NCBI GenBank assembly: GCA_003255025.1
Contig: QANY01002887.1
Coordinates: 186,001-250,000 of the forward strand
From: Datisca glomerata
Lineage: Eukaryota > Streptophyta > Magnoliopsida > Cucurbitales > Datiscaceae
Reading direction: 5' to 3'
DNA: 64,000 nucleotides
Shown here: one piece after another, positions 10,648 through 22,279 of the stretch
Layout of the letters: the number at the start of each line of letters is the position of its first letter
Position numbering within the stretch: position 1 is the stretch's first letter
Made by a program: the position numbers and the translations under genes
Notes under the pieces: model-generated
What the model was told of the DNA's origin: nothing
Seen by the model: only the letters and a program-made list of their open reading frames with translations
Database searches by the model: none

Positions 10648-12962
10648 GTGATCGATTCTGTTGGGTTGACCTCTAAGGATGATGTGGCAAGCAATAGTCT
10701 TAAGCAAGCTTACCCCACTACACACATGGACGTGGGAGACCTTATTTATTTGATCAAGGGGAATTCCTCACAATTGGATGAAAACCATGACACCATGGTA
10801 AATGTCATGGTCAACGATTTGAGTGAGGTAGCTGAGCATTCTTTTGACAAAATCCATGGCCCAATTTTAGTTAATGCTGATCATTTCTCCCTTGGGCCAA
10901 CTATTGAACGAATGGACAGGGAGGCTAAATGCCAAAAAAGAAAACCTAAAAGATTTAAGGATGAAATTTCTCTAAAAAATTCCTTGCATGGTGTTTCGGG
11001 TTTCAAGAGAAATAATGATTTTTTGTTGAATGTTGACGTTGACACGTTGAATTCTACAGAAGAGAAGGGGTGGAAAATTGATGGGGACTTTTATTTAAGG
11101 GTGGAGGAAGCCAATCCAAATTGCCAGGGTGTGGGGAGCCCCTTGACAATTCATTCTCTTAAGAAGTTGCTTAAGCTTCATTTCCCCGATGTGGTGGTTT
11201 TGAGTGAGACTAAGAATAATGCTAAACGAATGGATAGAGTGCGTAGATCGCTGGGTATGAAGTTTTGTCTAGCGTTAACCCTCGCGACCTTAGTGGTGGC
11301 CTTGCACTTTTTTGGAATGATGATGACTGCGTGGTAATTTTTAAATACTCAGATTTTTTTATTGAAGCTGTTGTTTTTTATCCTTTAATTAATAAATATT
11401 GGCGTTTGTTTAGTTTGTATGCTAGTACTAATGAGGTTACTAGACGGGATCAGTGGAATTTACTTAGGTCTCGGTTATCTAGATTATCTGAGCCTTTTTT
11501 GATTTGTTTTTCCCCTACTGAAAATATGGGAGGAAATCATATTTCTTGGTCTTCCACAGGCGATTTTAACCAATTTATTTTAGATTGTGGTTTGTTCCAT
11601 TTGGGTTATACTGGAGTGCCTTTTACATAGTTCAATAGAAGAATGGATGGGAATCTCATTCAGGAACGCCTTGATAGAAGCCTTAGTAATGAGGCTTGGA
11701 TTGAAGCTTACCCTAAAGGCAAACCGAAACATATATCATGTTGTGGTTCTGATCATGTTGTTTTATTTGTTGACACGAATAAAAGATTCAGGAGTTGGAA
11801 ATGGAATTTCGGTACAACAGACGATTGATGAAGTTTTAGGATTGTCATAATTTGGTTGAGAATTGTTTAAATAAGCAAACAGTTGGAAAACCTATAAATG
11901 AAAAAATTCGCACTATCCAAAAAAGGCTTCTGAAACGGAGGAAAAATGAGCCGCTTGCTAATTTAAAAATTTTAGCTAGTAAGTTGGAAACTCAATTAAA
12001 GGATCTTTACTCTCATCCTATGGATAAGGTGGACTTAAATAATATCAAGGATCTTGAACATAGGCTTGAGACGGCCCTTGCCCAAGAGGAGATTTACTAG
12101 ATAGATAGAGCCAAAATGGAGTGGTTACAAGAAGGGAGTAGGAACACCATATTATTTTCATGCCAAAGTACAAAGTTGTAGGAGACCTAACAAGATTCAT
12201 GGATTGAGAGACCATCACGACAGGTGGGAGGTTAACCATGGAGATATTTTGAAGGAGGCTCAAAGATATTTGACAGATCTCTTCAGCTCATCTAAGCCTA
12301 AGGACTTTGGACCAGCCCTTAGTGTCGTTTCCAGCTTACGGGATGATTTTGATGCTGCCCGCCTCGTGCAAAATGTGGAGGATTAGGAGATGAAGGAAAT
12401 TGGGAATTTGAAAGCGCCAGACCCTGATGGCTTTCCGACCAGTTTCTACAAGCAGAATTATGGGCTTTTACGTGATGGTATTTGGCTTCTGGTTAAGATT
12501 TTTTTCGATAAATTTGACATGCCTAGGGACATTAACTATACATTTATTGCTCTCATCCATAAAGTAAAAAGCCCGCAGAGTATGAAAGATCTTCGGCCTA
12601 TTAGTTTGTGCAATGTGCTATATAAAATTATCTCTAAAATCATTACTAACAAGTTAAGGGATGTTATCAATGAATTAGTTAATAGATCCCAAAGTGCTTT
12701 CATTCAGGGGAGGAATATCAGTGATGATATCCTTATTACTCACGAGATCATGCATTCTCTCATAACGACGATGAATAACGGGAGTATGGAGGCTGCTATT
12801 AAGCTTGATATGTCTAAAGCTTACGATAGGGTGTAATGAGACTTTGTTATTGCGGTTATGAGACATATGGGATTTCCAGATACTTGGTGCAGATGGATTT
12901 ATTTTTGCCTCTCCATGGTTTCTTTTAGTGTTATTGTTAATGGTGACATCTCCAACATTGTT
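10648..12962 (+). pseudogene. LINE ORF2 relic (endonuclease, reverse transcriptase)
   Basis: An apurinic-type endonuclease region is visible at about 11100-11640, with VVVLSETKNN near 11195-11220 and a GGLALFW motif in a shifted frame near 11285. The reverse transcriptase begins near 12390 (NLKAPDPDGFPTSFYK), followed by DLRPISLCNVLYKIISK, SAFIQGRNISDDI and LDMSKAYDRV; a stop at 12834-12836 ends the frame. The YADD catalytic box is not found because the region after about 12962 is deleted. At least four frames are needed to read across it, so it is non-functional. Confidence 0.8.
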
Positions 12963-13284
12963 TGTTGGAGGGTAGAAAATTTCTGAAAGCTAAATATTAC
13001 CGGAACGGTGATTTTGAATGCAAAAATTAGATACCGTCCCTCGTGGGTATGACTTAGTCTGTTGGAGGGTAGGAAAATTCTTAATCATGATCTGTGTTGA
13101 AAGATTGCTAACAGAAAAAAATGGATATCTGAAAGGATCTCTGGATCCCTAGACCAGTGCTTTTCAAGATCTGGTCCCTCCTAATCAGAATTGGTCTATA
13201 GTTGAAGATCTGATTGACTCGAATGGTACATGGAATAAACAGATGATTGATGACTATTTCTACTAGGAAGATGCTGAAGCTATT

Positions 13285-13760
13285 CATGCCATATATATTT
13301 ACAATTACAAAAAACTACAATACATCTAGCTCTATATCGTACAAAGGCTTAAATGACCATTTGATCATCCTTTATAGGGTGATCTAATTGTCATTTAATC
13401 CCCTGTGCTGGTAGATAAGCATAGTAACATGGCTCTTCTTCAATTATTCTTACTTGTATAATATTTGTGAATATGAGAAAGTTTAATGTCAAAGCTGGAC
13501 AACAAGTTATTACTTTCGCTTCCAAAAACTCTACACATTGTTGTAACCCCAACTGGTCAAAACACAAAGCTACAAGAAATCAGAAAGAAAAAAAGATTCA
13601 AGATGGAGGGAGAAACAGAGAGCGATCAGAGATGAGGAGATATAGTAGTCATGAGAGAGAGAGAATTGGATGATGACGGTGAAATTTGAAACCGAATATG
13701 AGGAAGTTAGCACTCTGGCACACAAGGAATTATAGGCCAATTATGACACATGATGAGACA
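13285..13760 (+). pseudogene. Truncated first copy of the unknown tandem family (copy 0)
   Basis: From CATGCCATA at about 13287 this block matches the DNA upstream of the next copy (from about 14546), including the shared upstream block at 13449-13530 and the leader. The former start is at about 13600. The coding sequence shows the family motifs around MRKLALWHTRNY but has frame breaks (for example TGA after the GDG-type stretch) and is cut at ACACATGATGAG (13760), where Copia sequence follows. It is therefore a dead, truncated paralogue. Confidence 0.8.
13449..13530 (+). promoter_or_regulatory. Shared upstream block of the tandem family (copy 0)
   Basis: About 150 bases before the former ATG. 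It shares ACTTGTATAAT, AATATGAG, GTTTAATGTCAAAGCTGGA and TTACTTTC.CTTCC with the other three copies. Function is unknown; conservation across all copies may simply reflect the extent of the duplication. Confidence 0.5.
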
Positions 13761-14290
13761 AAACTTGAGACAAAATCCTCTTATAAGTGGTTCAAGAACT
13801 CAGAATTTCTTTTGACTTAATTCATTATTTACAGAGCTTGGTTTAACTATTAGCACATGCCCTACTTTGTGGTGTGATAACATTGGTGCAAGCATATTGG
13901 CATCAAATCTTGTTTTCCACTCTAAGACAAAACACATTGAGTTGGATGTGCATTTCATTAGAGAGGAAAATGTTAGCTAAACCGCTACAGATCCAACAAA
14001 TTCCAACCAAAGCTCAGGTTGCTGATGTGCTCACTAAACCTCTTCCGAAAGCAAGGTTTCTAGCTCATCGAGACAAGTTGTTGTTCAAACACCTTTTAGC
14101 TTGGGGGGGGGGGCATGTTAAGACTATAAATTTAGCTTTGTCTGTCTTTGTATCACTAACATTTAGCTTAGTTAGCTTATTGTTAGTTAGTTACTTTTTT
14201 TATGTCAGTATCATATCTGTATTGTAATTATGAAGTTAAGAGTAATTCTTCTCCAAATCTTTACAATAAACAATCATAAATTCATTATCG
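13761..14290 (+). mobile_element. Copia retrotransposon 3' fragment with LTR
   Basis: The plus-strand translation gives the Copia RNase H end: LWCDNIGAS, then FHSKTKHIELDVHFIRE in mixed frames, then AQVADVLTKPLPKARF (14010-14062). A G-rich polypurine tract at 14103-14113 is followed by a TG start of an LTR at 14116 (TGTTAAGAC...). The LTR end is not clear and is placed at about 14270-14290. No gag, integrase or 5' LTR is present, so this is a truncated relic. It lies directly against the broken copy 0. Confidence 0.8.
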
Positions 14291-15130
14291 TGTTCAGTCA
14301 ATAAATACTTTCATGTAAAACTTCAATAAAATGATTATCATGTTTAGTCATATATTTATTACATATTTTCCATGTGGTTCGCCAAATCATCTGTAGTAGT
14401 AAATAACGACTATTATGTTTAATCATATTTCAATAAGTGGTTTCGACTGGAACGAAAAAAAATTAACAATGTACTATGGTCTATATCATAACATTTCTTA
14501 AGAAAAACGGGTGTCGTGGCATCCCTAAAACACCACCATTTTTTTCATCATGCCATAAATATTTACAATTATTAAAAAAATCTATGATACAACTAGGTCT
14601 ATACCATATAAAGGGCTAAATGACTTTTGATCACCTTTATTGGGTGATCTAATGGTCATTTAATCCATTGTATCAGTGAACGAACATTATGACCCACCTG
14701 AAAAAATTCAGGTCCTTCGCGTCACGCACAACGGCCCACGATGAAAGAAAATAATTAAATAAATATATTGTTAGGACTTAAAAAGAATTTACATTTGTGA
14801 CTTGTTACGTTACGTCTGTTAGACTCGATTTTCATGACACTGCGATTGCGATGTGACATCGATCGCGACTGTAATTTAAAAACCTGCTGATAGATGAGTA
14901 TAGGTAACATGGCTCTTCAATTATTCTTGATTTACACATCCTTACTTGTATTATCTTGTGTATGTGAGAAAGTTTAATGTCAAAGCTGGACACCAAGTTC
15001 GTTACTTTCCCTCCAAAAACTCTACACATTGTTGAAACCCCAAGTGGTTAAAGATCTCTACCATTTTGCAATTCTTTCCCTTCAAAACACAAAGCTACAA
15101 GGAATCAGAAAGAAGAAAAAAAGATTCAAG
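14291..15130 (+). promoter_or_regulatory. Upstream region of family copy 1
   Basis: Contains short direct repeats of TTATCATGTTTAGTCATAT type at about 14282-14430. From about 14546 on it holds a block that is also present upstream of copy 0. The proximal part, 14941-15023, carries the upstream block shared by all four copies (GTxTAATGTCAAAGxTGGA, then TTACTTTCCCTCC). The leader from about 15060 also matches the other copies. TTGTATTATC is a weak TATA-like candidate; no transcription start can be fixed from sequence. Confidence 0.5.
14941..15023 (+). promoter_or_regulatory. Shared upstream block of the tandem family (copy 1)
   Basis: Carries TTTAATGTCAAAGCTGGA and GTTACTTTCCCTCC 110-190 bases before the ATG. 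It is the copy-1 counterpart of the block also found upstream of copies 0, 2 and 3. Confidence 0.5.
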
Positions 15131-16920
15131 ATGGAGAGAGAAACAGAGAGTGATCAGAGAGAAGGAGATAGTAGTCATGAGAGGGAAAGAGAATTGGATG
15201 ATATCGGTGAATTCTTGAAACCAAATATGAGGAAGTTAGCACTTTGGCACGCAAGGAATTATAGGCCAATTATGACACATGATGAGCTAGAGCCAATCAT
15301 GGCCACACTGGGCTTCGTCGGACTCGAACCCGTGCTGAGCGGTGGAGAAGGAGCGGAGCCTGTTTATTGGAAGGAATACATGCATCCGTCGGAATCAAGT
15401 CTTTTGAACAAATATGATCCCAATGACATAACGGCAAGAATGGTACCACTAACAAAGCCTAGACTGCCTTACCCCTTCATAGATGGACTGCACAAGAAAA
15501 TTTACCTCGTATTTTTCTATGACATTGATTTCTACCTCAGTTCCGGCACTTTCGCCACCTCCCACTTCCTCATTCAGTACGTATCTCTTCTCTTTTATTA
15601 TATAATGCGTAAGAAATAAACTAATACCTTGATTTCTTTTGTACACAAAATAAAGAAAAAAATAGACTGAATCTTGGTTGTTTTCCAATAATTAGATTAG
15701 ATTAGATTGAAGTCACATCTACGCTTGTTTGTTCAGATTTTGAGTCGGATTTTTTTTCTGTTGGTATAAGTAGCGGATTCATCCATACTATCGATAGAGT
15801 TTGTAAGATCACGACTTTCTTTTTCCCTCAAATTGAATCAAGTTTAAATACAATAACGCTTAGATGGAATTGAATCCATTTGTGATTTAGGGGTGATATT
15901 GCAACATAGAAAAATGAGTTTTTAATAATAAAATAAATCATAAAAAATGAGTTTAAACTTCATTATGATAAGGGGATATCTTTAATAGTATTTTAAAAAT
16001 TATTGGATAAATGACAAATTGATATGGGAGTTTTTACTTTTCGAGTGTACTAAATTTTAGATTTGTTTCTAATAAAAGGTAAAATTGGGATAAATAAGGC
16101 CTAAATAGAAGAAAGATCTTGGAAACTGCCTCGCTTGTCTAGGGTTTAAGCCAGCCACATGGATTATATTCCCTAAAGCTTTTTATATTCACAATTATAG
16201 CTTGATGTTGTTATTTTTTAACACGTTGGAGTTATTCATTATTGAGAAAATAATATCACATCGGCTAAGTAGAAGTACTGAGCTAAGAATATAAGATTAG
16301 AACAACTCTCAACTCTTAAGTTAGTTTTTGAGTTGAGTTGAACTCTAAAACTTTAACATGATATCAGAACCTCTTTAGACGAAAGTCAAGCACGATCGGA
16401 CCCCTACTACCTTTCTAAGTGACAAGGACCAGGCAAAAGACCGGCATGCACGTGATGGAGGTATTGAGGAAATAATCACACATCGGCTAAGTAGAAGTAT
16501 TTGACTAAGAATATAAGTTTAAAGCAACCATCAACTCTCAAGTTAACTTTAAGTTGAGTTAGTCTCTAAGACTTTAATACTCATATATACTTGCATTGTT
16601 GAACATCTTTATTATTAGTTTTAGACTCAATTTTTTTTTTAAAATTTGATAGGGAAATGCTGATCTCTTGGCCAAGTGACCTGGAATGGAAGTGGCAGAT
16701 AATGGAGAGCACGAACGAAAACCTGGTTTGCAAAATGTTAGGAATAGAAGACTCCATACTGAGAAGGAGTATGACCCATTACACTGAAAAGATGGAAAAG
16801 AAGAGAAAGAATGAAAAGGAGGAGACTGGTGATGATCTATTGCTTCAAACATTTGTTAATCTTGACGAGATCGTAGTACTCCCTAAATACCGTGACGATA
16901 TTGATAGAGATGATGGATAG
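15131..16920 (+). CDS. Unknown plant protein, tandem family copy 1 (two exons)
   Basis: Exons 15131-15576 and 16653-16920 join in phase at GT-AG sites to give 237 residues. I do not recognise the family. Visible features are a very charged, E/R-rich N-terminus (1-27), a conserved block MTHDELEPIMATLGFVGLEP (48-67), VYWKEYMHP, KPRLPYP (109-115), an aromatic stretch before FYLSSGT, and in exon 2 ISWPxDLEWKWQIME, CKMLGI, a basic helix-like KKRKNEKEE and an acidic DDLLLQTFxNLDEI tail. No signal peptide or membrane segment is seen. ATG 15131 was chosen because it aligns with the start of copy 2; a longer upstream frame from 15029 lies in the duplicated leader. The intron carries a TRIM element. 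Expression and function are unknown. Confidence 0.72.
16240..16579 (+). mobile_element. TRIM (miniature LTR retrotransposon) in the intron of copy 1
   Basis: Two direct terminal repeats, 16240-16358 (119 bases) and 16462-16579 (118 bases), both run from TATTGAG to a CTTTAACA or CTTTAATA end. Just inside the first is TGATATCAGAACC (16359-16371), close to the initiator tRNA-Met primer-binding site, and before the second is a purine-rich GTGATGGAGG. The internal part is only about 100 bases and cannot code. Flanks TTCAT and CTCAT look like a target duplication with one change. The introns of copies 2 and 3 have the corresponding site uninterrupted (GAGTTACTCA, GAGCTACTCAT), which confirms an insertion. 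Confidence 0.88.
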
Positions 16921-18083
16921 AATCTGAAAAATTGGTGTTTGGAATAAATAGAAGTTTAATACAAATGCTTAAAACTCATAGTATTTTTTTATAGAGAAGA
17001 AATAATATTCTTTTTGTGTTTTGGCTTGCTTTTTTTAGTAATTTATATCTTGAGGGAGCCAAGTTTATCATAATTTAAAATGGTCTCCAATTAGATCCGG
17101 GGAGGTATCGTTGTGAAGATGAGAATGAAATCATTCTATAGCACAGTTTATCATCATTTAAATTCGATCCTGAGAGATACCGTTGCTCGTTTTCTTATAT
17201 TTGAAAGATATAACCGTTTGAATTGCAATAAGCAAGGTTTCGACTATTTATCTTCTTTTCTATTCTTTTTCTCTATTTCGTTTCTTATATCATTTTCTGC
17301 TTCCTCTCCATAAATTTCTCTATTTTCAGATTTTTGTCATTATAGAGTTTTACAAAATCTGAAACAATCTTTTTGAAATTTCCAACTGATTTATGATAGA
17401 TTTTTATCATGTTTAATTAATTCAAAATCAAGATTCAAATATCTATCGTTATCTTCATCGTTTGATTCATATAGTTTTGTTTATGCTTATCGGTTTTGAT
17501 TGTGTTTATCGATTTAGGATTTTATAACTATTCATGATACACTCTATTCAAATTTCAAATTTTCAGTTTGAGAAACAGATATTGTGATGAAACTTATTTT
17601 TATTTTTATGATAATTTTTACTTCATTTTTGGCTTTATTTTATTTTTTCTATTTTCTATTTTTACTAATTATTAACCTTTAAAGACTTTATTTTTTAATT
17701 AAATAAGAGTTATCGAACCAGACAAAATACGATATATACACTCAACATATATTTGTTTTTGTACTAAAAAATTTCTACGCTATTAAATCATCTCGTCGTT
17801 ATTATAACCACCACGGTTTTTTTCCCATCATGCCATCTTTCAAGTTTTTGATTCACATTCCAATTATTTTATTAATCTTGTAAATACGAGCAACGTTAAT
17901 GTCAAAGTTGGAAAAACCCAGCTAAGCTACTTTCCCTCCGAAACTGATATTGAAAAACCTCAAACCTTAAATCACTCCTCAGTCATCACGTCAACACTTT
18001 CAAAACCCGTACCCTCACAGCCTCTCTCTCTCTCTCTCTGTCTCCCTCCCATTTGACCACTTCTAGAGAGAGAAACATTTGAG
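16921..18083. other. Spacer between family copies 1 and 2
   Basis: AT-rich DNA without recognised coding content up to about 17820. After that comes the duplicated upstream region of copy 2, with the shared block at 17874-17944 and a CT microsatellite in the probable 5' leader (about 18020-18045). The start of copy 2 follows at 18084. Confidence 0.5.
17874..17944 (+). promoter_or_regulatory. Shared upstream block of the tandem family (copy 2)
   Basis: Carries GTTAATGTCAAAGTTGGAAA and CTACTTTCCCTCCG about 140-210 bases before ATG 18084. The surrounding DNA is more diverged than the block itself. Confidence 0.5.
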
Positions 18084-19797
18084 ATGGAGAGGGAAAGAGA
18101 AGTAGAGAGAGAAACAAAGGGTGATGATGAATTCTTGAAACCGAATATGAGGAAGTTGGCGCTTTGGAACACAAGGAATTATAGGCCGATAATGACACAT
18201 GATGAGCTAGAGCCAATCATGGCCACGTTGGGCTTCGTCGGACTTGAACCGGTGCTGAGCAGTGGAGAAGAAGGAGAGGAGCCTGTTTATTGGAAGGAAT
18301 ACATGCATCCAGCGGCAGCAAGTCTACTGAGCAAATATCATAAGGGCAGTATGACAAGAATGGTACCATTGACAAAGCCTAGACTGCCCTACCCCAACAT
18401 AGATGGCTTCCACAAGGAGTTTTACCTCATTTTTTATAATGACGTTGAGTTCTACCTCAGTTCTGGCACTCACCCTTCCTCTTACTTTCTCATTACGTAC
18501 GTATATCTTCTTCTCTCTTCATCGATCTCTACCCGTTTATTTTCTCACTTTGATTTCTATGCTGAGAAGCAAATATTAGAAAATGAGTTTAAATTTAGTT
18601 ATCGTTAGGATTGAATTTGATCACTGGCCCAGATCTGTTCTTCATGGAAATGAAAGAAGTAATTTTTTAGGTCGATCTGATAGACGAACAAGATGCGTGC
18701 AATCTGGATCAGTATTATTAGCGGATTAATAAGTTTTTGGGTTGGGGTATAGAATTAATGTCAATAAATTTAGGGTTCTCAAGTCACTAGGGTTACAAAA
18801 TTAGGACTGCTTAAGTCTTGTGTACGTCCACGAATTGCATTCCCCTAATGCTAAAAATTGACCATTATGTAGAGATAGTAGGAGTGCAAGCAAAACTGAA
18901 AAATCGATTAAATCGAGCGAACCGAATCGAGTTAAGTTCCAAAAATTGACCTTTTGTGTATATATAGATTGTGCAAAGTTTGAACTTGTAATTAGACACT
19001 TATTTCTGCACTATTTTCTAGAACTATAAACGTATAGATTTATTGGATAGATGACAAATTGATATGGAAATTTTAACTGCTCTAGTATAGTAAATAAATT
19101 ATTAATAAGATAAATGCTAGGTTAGTTTTCTAAAAAAAGCACGTAAAGTTAGGAGAAATATTACCTAGATTTAAGAAGCGTTCCAAAAATTATACTGATT
19201 GCTTGCCTAGGGTTTAAGCCAGCCAAGGAGGATATCCTTGACGCATTATCACAATATTATAATCACGTGTTATATTATGTTCACCAATTAGACATGTCAT
19301 AAATTAACGTAAAAGTATGTAAAATCATCAAATTTCCGGGTTTATAATGTCTAACACGTTAGAGTTACTCAAAATTTTGCATTTGTTGAACATCTTATTA
19401 TAGTATGTGATAGAAAAATGTAATTACAGACATTATGTTTCAAATTATGTTTATTTATTCAAAATAATATTAGATCGAAGGCTCTACCATTATTTAAACT
19501 CAAATTTTCAATTCTTTTATTTAATTAAATTTTGATAGGGAGATGCCCATATCTTGGCCACAAGACCTGGAATGGAAATGGAGGATCATGGAGACCACTG
19601 ATGAATACCTTGTTTGCAAAACGTTAGGAATAAAGGATCCCGTCCTAAGAAAGAGTATGACTTATTACAATGATAAGATGTTAAAGATGAGTAAGAATGA
19701 AAAGGAGGAGGCTGATGATGATCTATTACTTCGAACCTTTGCTCATCTTGATGATATCATAGTACCTCCTGAAAATCGTGACGACGTTGAAAAATAG
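18084..19797 (+). CDS. Unknown plant protein, tandem family copy 2 (two exons)
   Basis: Exons 18084-18496 and 19539-19797 join in phase (ACG GAG ATG across the junction) to give 223 residues. The product is collinear with copy 1, with a shorter charged N-terminus (1-15) and the same conserved blocks: MTHDELEPIMATLGFVGLEP at 37-56, KPRLPYP near 98-104, FYLSSGT, and exon-2 ISWPxDLEWKWRIME, CKTLGI and DDLLLRTFAHLDDI. The reading frame is open throughout, and retention of both exons suggests selection or a recent origin. The intron lacks the TRIM of copy 1 but keeps the 17-base AGGGTTTAAGCCAGCCA motif (19209-19225). No function is inferred. Confidence 0.75.
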
Positions 19798-21080
19798 ATC
19801 GAACCCGAAAAATGTAGACATCTAATTTCTTCTTCTCTTGTGTATTTCTCTTCTGAAAGATGGTGCTTTTGCGTGTGTGTCAATAAGGCGAGAAGCTTAG
19901 TACAAGCACTTAATTCATAGAAATTTCTGTAGAGAAGGTGTTGTTAATATACTGTTCTGGTTTTGATGTATATGGTTTAGCTAGAGATCAAGAGTTCTTT
20001 AGTGTGAAATTCTTTTTGATAATTCTTTTTGGTTATTTTTAAACATGTATATTGTAAATTCTAATCATAAATGTTAAAGTTGTGACAACCAAGTATTTTT
20101 TACTCGCAATCTTATTCCAACATGAATGATTTTCATGAAATAATAAAATCTCCAAATCAGCTGTGGCAATTGTCACAGTGCAAATTAAGATCATCTTCAA
20201 TATTGTATGAAGAGAGTTGATCATCAAAGATAACAAGCGGTTTCGTCATTTTAAAAAATCACAATTGCTCTCGTGGTGTTAGTATATGATAGATGCGCCA
20301 TAAAGAAATTTTACTTGATCTGCTGAAATTGATTTAGTTGATGTACTATTAAAGTGTGCATATAGATCTTTCTTGTTGAAGAAAGAATGATTTTTTTGTC
20401 GAATCTGACACATTTATTTGATTACCTCAATTAATTTCATTCTTGAGTCTCGCGGATAAAAAATTAATATTTTTATGTATTCTTCTAACTTTTATGTGTA
20501 TTAAAACTATTACATTATCATACATATTTTATGACCTTTTTACACATGTACAACACGTTTGGTGCGATATAATTTGTGTATAAAACCTGTATTTCAGTAT
20601 GCTCGCCATATTAGTTAAAAACATTGATTATATGCCACATTCTTGTACAGATTGTATGATAATCCTCTTTTCATAGATAATACAATATATAGAAATTATA
20701 CAAGCTAATCCTGGTCCTAACTCTGTTTGGCATTAAATGAATGGCATGAATAGAGAAACAAATGATCTAATCAGCATTACAAATTTCGCTAGGTCTTATA
20801 TATTTTCACAATCATATTCTAATTAATAATTTTATTTGTAAATCATTTACTCGCAATTTTATTCCGAAAATCTTTTACTTGTATAATCTTATAAATATGA
20901 GCAGGTCTAATGTCAAAGTTGGAAACCCAGTTGATTACTTTCCCTCCAATGCTATCTCTCCTCTCACCTCAAGCACTTGAATAAAACCCTCGTCAGTACA
21001 AACCTCTCTCTCTCTCCACTACCAATTCTTTCCCTTAAAAACAGAAAGCTACAAGAAATCAGAAAGAAAAAGGATTCAAG
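19798..21080. other. Spacer between family copies 2 and 3
   Basis: AT-rich DNA. The 3' UTR of copy 2 probably occupies the first 200-300 bases. Nothing recognisable is seen from about 20050 to 20780. From about 20870 the shared upstream block reappears (20876-20950), followed by a CT-rich leader before the broken copy 3. Confidence 0.5.
20876..20950 (+). promoter_or_regulatory. Shared upstream block of the tandem family (copy 3)
   Basis: Carries ACTTGTATAATCTTATAAAT, TCTAATGTCAAAGTTGGAAA and ATTACTTTCCCTCC about 130-205 bases before the former ATG. TATAATCTTATAAAT is the best TATA-like candidate in the set. Confidence 0.5.
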
Positions 21081-22279
21081 ATGAAGAGAGAAACAAAGAG
21101 TTCGTCATCTGTGAGAGAAACACTGAATTCTTGAAATTGATTAGGAAGAAGTTGGCCCTTTGGAACAAAAGGAATCATAGGCCAATAATGACACATGATG
21201 AGCGACAGCCAATCATGGCTGAATTAGGCTTCGTCGGACTTGAACCGGTGCTGAGCGGTGGAGAAGGCGAAGATGAGCCTGTTTATTGGAAGGAGTACAT
21301 ACTACACTCATCGAAATCAAGTCTTTTGAACAAATATGACAGTAAGGATATTAGGGCAAGAATGCTACCACTGACTAACGCTAGACTGCCTTACCCCAAC
21401 ATGATGGCCTCCACAAGAAAATTTACCTCGTATTTTTCCGCGACGTTGATTTCTATCTCAGCTCCGACACTTACGCCACCTCCTTCTTCTTCATTCAGTA
21501 AGTATTCATTTCTTTTATCCCTTTTATTTTCCAATAATTCTACTATACTGGAATGTTATATCCATTCTTGGATAATATGATGCATTAGAAGTAAATTAAT
21601 ACCCTGATTTCTTTTGTACATAATCGTACACAAAAGAAAAAAAATAAGACTGAATCTTTCTCTTTCCCTAAGATTCAGTTTTAAGGCTGGTCATTTTTCA
21701 ATTAAAGTGTCATGCTAAATTGAGGAAGGACACTAGGAAGCTGCCTGGCTTTGCCTAGGGTTTAAGCCAGCCATTGGGTTATCTTAAAGCCTTTATTCAC
21801 AACACTACTTGCTGTTGTATTTTCTTTACCAATTAGACATGTTAACTCGATCGGGCAGCGTAAATAAATGTAAAATTATATACAATCATCAATTTCCAGG
21901 CTTGTTATGTTTAACACGTATGTTCGAGCTACTCATATTTTTGTATTGTTGAACATCTTATTTCTAGTATCAGGTAGGGTAAACTCTCTGTTTTTTTTTG
22001 AAATTTGGTAGGGAAATGCCAATCTCTTGGCCACATGACGGGGAATGGAAGTGGCAGGTCATGGAGACCTCTAATGAAAACCTGATTTGCAAAATGTTAG
22101 GAATAAAGAATCCCGTGCTGAGGAGTATGAGCCATTACCATGAAAAGATGATGGAGAAGAAGAGAAAGAACGGAAAGAAGGATTCATATGATGAACTATT
22201 GCTTGACACATTTTCTAATTTTGACGAGATCATAGTACTTTCCGAATACGGTGGCAATATTAATGAGTGGCAATATTAA
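21081..22279 (+). pseudogene. Tandem family copy 3, frameshifted
   Basis: The position matching the start codon of the other copies (21081) is out of frame with the conserved body: that frame ends at TGA (21132-21134), while the family sequence (EFLKLIRKKLALW) runs in another frame from 21125. A second single-base loss occurs at AACATGATGG (about 21402) and shifts the frame before the FYLSSGT-like segment. Splice sites (exon 1 end 21497, exon 2 start 22012) and exon 2 are intact and in family phase. Exon 2 ends at 22279 after a 16-base internal duplication. The most natural reading is a pseudogene; an N-terminally truncated product starting at MTHDE cannot be excluded but would still meet the second frameshift. 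Confidence 0.82.

Larger units (their letters stand above)
9240..13285 (+). mobile_element. Decayed L1-type LINE, 5' part to mid reverse transcriptase
   Basis: The plus strand gives, in order, ORF1-like sequence (DUF4283 plus a zf-CCHC_4-like region), an endonuclease and a reverse transcriptase, the usual order of plant L1-like LINEs. Sequence resembling the palm beyond the SKAYDRV motif is largely lost by an internal deletion near 12962. A further piece at 12965-13285 (GRKILNHDLC, then DLIDSNGTWNKQMIDD) resembles the zf-RVT region. The element stops abruptly at about 13285, where the duplicated block of the downstream gene family begins. Many stops and frameshifts are present, so no functional product is expected. 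Confidence 0.8.

Noticed and set aside
15029..15130. Longer N-terminus for family copy 1 starting at 15029
   Set aside because: The extension reads through the duplicated leader, has no counterpart in copy 2, and the family start aligns at 15131.
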